Source of the DNA: Planctomycetota bacterium
GTDB lineage: Bacteria; Planctomycetota; GCA-002687715
Assembly (NCBI GenBank): GCA_002683135.1
Contig: NYSS01000026.1
Span: 33,588 to 97,587, forward strand
Direction of reading: 5' to 3'
Length of the DNA stretch: 64,000 nucleotides
Shown: positions 63,077-64,000 of the stretch, piece after piece
Layout: every line of letters starts with the position of its first letter
How positions within the stretch are numbered: the stretch's first letter is position 1
The notes under the pieces: model-generated
What the model saw: only the letters and a program-made list of their open reading frames with translations
Databases searched by the model: none
What the model was told of the DNA's origin: nothing
Translations under genes and position numbers: made by a program

Positions 63077-63942
63077 TCCCGCGGCAGGTTGCGGCGTCGG
63101 TTGCGGATGCGTGCGGCAGCGCTATCGCAGATGTCGTGCATGTCAGCGGGGGGGATATCAACGAGGTGCGGGCGGTGCGATTGGAAGACGGACGACGCCT
63201 GTTCCTCAAGTTCCACCCGGGGGGTGACCCGGCCATGTTCCCTGCCGAGGCGCGCGGGCTGGAGTGGCTGGCGGAGGCCGGGACGCTCGCCGTTCCCGAG
63301 GTCGTGGCGACGTCGCCACCGGAGGGGGAGGTGCCCTGGTTGCTGATGGAACTTCTCGAGCCGGGTCCGCGGCGCGAAGACTTTGACGAGATCTTCGGTC
63401 GCGGACTGGCGGCGTTGCACCGGACGGATCCGGGTGGCTTCGGGCTGAATCACGACAACTTCATCGGCCGCTTGCCCCAGTCCAACACTCCGTCGGACGC
63501 GTGGTCCACGTTCTACCGCGAGCAGCGCCTGGCGCCGCAGATTGAAGCTGCGGCGACCGCGGGTCTCATCGGCGGAACGCTGCGTGCCTCACTGGATCGC
63601 TTGCTGAGCCGACTCGACGACCTGGTCGGGCCGGCAGAGCCGCCCGCCCGTCTTCACGGTGACCTGTGGGGTGGCAACTTGCACGGGACCGCGGACGGTT
63701 GTCCGGCGTTGATCGACCCGGCGGTCTATGGCGGCCACCGGGAGATGGACCTGGCCATGATGCAGCTGTTCGGTGGCTTTTCGGATCGGGTGTTTGCGGC
63801 CTACGGGGAGTGCTGGCCTTTCGATCCCGACTGGCGCGACCGCATCCCTTTGTGCCAGCTGTATCCGGTGCTCGTCCACGTCAACCTCTTCGGCTCGAGC
63901 TACGTCTCTGGCGTCGAGGGCATCGTCGCACGCTACGCCTGA
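63073..63942 (+). CDS. Fructosamine/ribulosamine-3-kinase family protein
   Basis: A 289-residue kinase of the fructosamine-3-kinase family, which phosphorylates sugar residues attached to protein amines so that they fall off. Visible: VSGGDINEVRAVRLEDGRRLFLKF (ATP-binding strand with Lys), LLMELLEPGP (hinge), the catalytic loop LHGDLWGGNLHG, and IDPAVYGGHREMDLAMMQLFGGF, the family's DPA variant of the metal motif. Translationally coupled to the LMW-PTP gene. The remaining bases to the window end show nothing. Confidence 0.92.
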   Translation: MIPRQVAASVADACGSAIADVVHVSGGDINEVRAVRLEDGRRLFLKFHPGGDPAMFPAEARGLEWLAEAGTLAVPEVVATSPPEGEVPWLLMELLEPGPRREDFDEIFGRGLAALHRTDPGGFGLNHDNFIGRLPQSNTPSDAWSTFYREQRLAPQIEAAATAGLIGGTLRASLDRLLSRLDDLVGPAEPPARLHGDLWGGNLHGTADGCPALIDPAVYGGHREMDLAMMQLFGGFSDRVFAAYGECWPFDPDWRDRIPLCQLYPVLVHVNLFGSSYVSGVEGIVARYA

Positions 63943-64000
63943 TTCAAGTCCAGGCGGGGTAGCTCTCTTGATACCTCACTGACCGAGCACGTTTACGTCA

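Overview
The window is GC-rich, gene-dense bacterial chromosome: about 50 protein-coding genes, almost no non-coding DNA, and no rRNA, tRNA, CRISPR array or insertion sequence that I can support. Gene content suggests a member of the Planctomycetota or a close relative. The hints are exported proteases and sortilin-like BNR-repeat proteins with short hydrophobic signal peptides ending in AQ, a deiodinase-like selenoprotein, a TMTC-like membrane protein, and a subtilase with a C-terminal region I associate with that phylum. This placement is inference.

The most striking observation is three independent genes, far apart, that an ordinary gene caller would cut in two or truncate at an in-frame UGA. 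Each UGA sits at a redox-active position and is followed by a compact hairpin with a GGU loop, the pattern of a bacterial SECIS. They are an AhpD-like peroxidase-related protein (CxxU, 13459-14013, minus strand), a secreted PDZ-thioredoxin-fold protein (UPHC, 25588-26427) and a secreted EF-hand/iodothyronine-deiodinase-like protein (SYTUPPF, 61112-62284). UGA is an ordinary stop at many other genes here, so recoding rather than code reassignment is indicated. No selA, selB, selC or selD lies in the window.

Layout. 1-2931: MBOAT plus AlgX/J-like O-acetylation pair. 3144-7445: divergent M61-like pseudo-peptidase and S46 peptidase. 7467-14013: metal permease fusion, dihydroorotase, SppA, GYF-domain membrane protein and the AhpD-like selenoprotein. 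14101-21775: MOSC protein, aminotransferase and a three-gene RND/adaptor/TolC efflux operon. 21841-26738: membrane protein plus regulator, UppS, TMTC-like protein, thioredoxin-like selenoprotein. 26983-35409: M20 peptidase, glycosyltransferase, NUDIX, a DUF692 oxygenase-like/partner pair, S9 peptidase, FAD oxidase, lipoprotein. 35418-45000: methyltransferase and Tgt, subtilase, DUF523, PBP4-type DacB, a TrpF-like pseudoenzyme, amidase, DUF368.

45316-53134 is a complete, tightly overlapped tryptophan operon, trpE-G-D-C-F-B-A followed by an AroF-type DAHP synthase. It is preceded by what looks like a full ribosome-mediated attenuator: a 25-codon leader ORF with a Trp-Arg-Trp run, an antiterminator pairing and an intrinsic terminator in the right geometry. 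53163-63942 holds a thioredoxin/HEAT protein, IF-1, two tandem BNR-repeat exported proteins, the deiodinase-like selenoprotein, a ferredoxin, and an LMW phosphatase/fructosamine-kinase pair likely used in protein deglycation. Three consecutive exported proteins (55187-62284) share Arg-Gly-Gly-rich low-complexity linkers.
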